DNA from: Cyanobacteriota bacterium
GTDB taxonomy: Bacteria; Cyanobacteriota; Cyanobacteriia; Phormidesmidales; Phormidesmidaceae
NCBI GenBank assembly: GCA_027592485.1
Contig: JAQCKL010000372.1
Location: 1 to 5,129 of the forward strand
Length of the DNA: 5,129 bases
Reading direction: 5' to 3'
Numbering within the stretch: the first letter of the stretch is position 1; the number at the start of each line of letters is the position of its first letter. A model generated the notes under the pieces. That model saw only the letters and a list, made by a program, of their open reading frames with translations. It did not search any database and was not told where the DNA came from. Made by a program: the position numbers and the translations under genes. Positions 4,513 through 5,129 of this stretch are shown here, in pieces.

Positions 4513-5129
4513 ATGGCTGATCCCACTCCATCCCTGAGCAACAATCCAGAGAAATTACCTGGGCGTCCTTTAGGGGTGCGTAGTTCCCTCAGTGGATTGG
4601 GGTGGCAGCTACAGCGTTATGCGCCTTTAGGGGTGAAGCCTTTACGCATCTCTCAGCCTGAAGCCTTGCTCTCCGATCGCTCAGCCACCGTTGCTGAGGG
4701 GCTGGAATCGGCTCGTTCCCCAGCGGGCGTGGATCTGATCGGTCGGGTGGCGGGGATCTCCCAACCCCAGCCCGCTGCGGTCGTTGATGTTCCTATCACA
4801 GAATCGTCCGATTTCTTTGACCCCCTATCGGTGGGGGACATCATGCCGCCGCAACCTTCAAAAACAGCGGGTTCTGCTCTGCAACGCCAACCCTCTCTAG
4901 AGGTTAGCGCCCCTGCGGTGGAAACGGCGGGAGCGCTAGCAGCGCCTCCCCAGTCAGCAGCAGCGCCGCCGCTGCCCCAGGCTCAACCCTTGGGCAACGT
5001 CCCCCGTTCCTTTCCTGAAACCTTGGTGGCGGGGGATATTATCCCTCCCAGACCCTCAAAACGGAGCATTCAGCGGTCAGCGACAGGGGCCACGGCGGCG
5101 GCACCTGCGGCGGCTCCAACAGGCCCGCC
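4513..5129 (+). CDS. Pro/Ala-rich, probably disordered protein (3' partial)
   Basis: The frame is open from ATG 4513 to the window end, giving 205 residues with no stop. An in-frame TGA at 4477-4479 and no other start codon fix the start. Residues 1-30 are polar, and 31-55 (GWQLQRYAPLGVKPLRI...) may be a short ordered segment. The rest is rich in Pro, Ala, Ser and Gln, and lacks a signal peptide, membrane segment or recognisable catalytic motif. A 13-residue motif occurs twice, LSVGDIMPPQPSK (105-117) and LVAGDIIPPRPSK (171-183), 66 residues apart, so more copies may follow. It lies 84 bases after the main tube gene on the same strand. In that position a baseplate, tape-measure, cargo or linker protein would all be possible; I do not recognise the family and assign no function. 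Confidence 0.72.
   Translation, partial: MADPTPSLSNNPEKLPGRPLGVRSSLSGLGWQLQRYAPLGVKPLRISQPEALLSDRSATVAEGLESARSPAGVDLIGRVAGISQPQPAAVVDVPITESSDFFDPLSVGDIMPPQPSKTAGSALQRQPSLEVSAPAVETAGALAAPPQSAAAPPLPQAQPLGNVPRSFPETLVAGDIIPPRPSKRSIQRSATGATAAAPAAAPTGP
4825..5061 (+). repeat. Two in-frame copies of a GDI[MI]PP[QR]PSK motif
   Basis: The copies are at 4825-4863 and 5023-5061 (residues 105-117 and 171-183). Nine of 13 residues are identical (L, G, D, I, P, P, P, S, K), and the DNA has diverged at many third positions. This points to an old protein repeat under selection for the motif, not a fresh DNA duplication. Each copy is flanked upstream by Phe-containing sequence (SSDFFDP, RSFPET) and downstream by a Gln-Arg pair (LQR, IQR), so the real repeat unit is longer than the core. 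Confidence 0.65.

Noticed and set aside
4494..4520. 8-codon frame (MASTLVYG) overlapping the start of the Pro-rich gene
   Set aside because: A leader peptide is possible, but there is no ribosome binding site and no supporting pattern.

Overview
This window looks like part of a contractile injection system (phage-tail-like, eCIS/tCIS type) gene cluster from a cyanobacterium. The cyanobacterial origin is inferred from three exact copies of the highly iterated palindrome GCGATCGC (1413-1420, 1751-1758, 2671-2678) in about 5 kb, where chance predicts roughly one per 65 kb. A moderately GC-rich composition, weak or absent Shine-Dalgarno sequences before most genes, and a CHASE2 receptor fit as well. 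No species can be named from the sequence alone.

Every supported gene is on the + strand, with short gaps or overlaps, so the block is probably one or a few transcripts. Layout: (1) 3' end of a tail-tube-like gene (1-170); (2) a second tube-family gene (322-819), followed by a 37-bp tandem duplication of its own 3' end; (3) two tandem paralogous tail-assembly-type genes (942-1250 and 1292-1657), the second with a CPxC-containing extension; (4) a 50-residue gene with a GTG start (1654-1806) that overlaps its neighbour; (5) a 552-residue CHASE2 membrane protein with four predicted transmembrane segments and no enzymatic output domain (1824-3482); (6) an 86-residue small protein (3639-3899); (7) a third tube-family gene (3925-4428); (8) the first 205 codons of a Pro/Ala-rich, probably disordered protein that runs off the window (4513-5129). 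No gene-free stretch exceeds 300 bases. The gaps at 171-321, 820-941, 3483-3638 and 4429-4512 hold only short hairpins, repeats and weak signals, listed individually.

The three tube-family proteins share one C-terminal pattern: an aromatic-x-[LIF]-x-G-x-x-P-x-[SG]-[YW]-K block, then exactly 23 residues to the last shared hydrophobic position. They presumably form, initiate or adapt the inner tube. The paired assembly-type proteins and the small proteins are of the kind found beside tube and baseplate genes in such clusters. Sheath, spike, baseplate, ATPase and effector genes are not in view and presumably lie on either side.

The most striking feature is the CHASE2 receptor sitting among the tail genes. 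Contractile injection systems anchored in thylakoid membranes are known from multicellular cyanobacteria. A four-pass sensor with a 137-residue cytosolic tail and no kinase, cyclase or phosphatase domain could be a membrane dock or firing sensor for the particle; this is inference from gene context.
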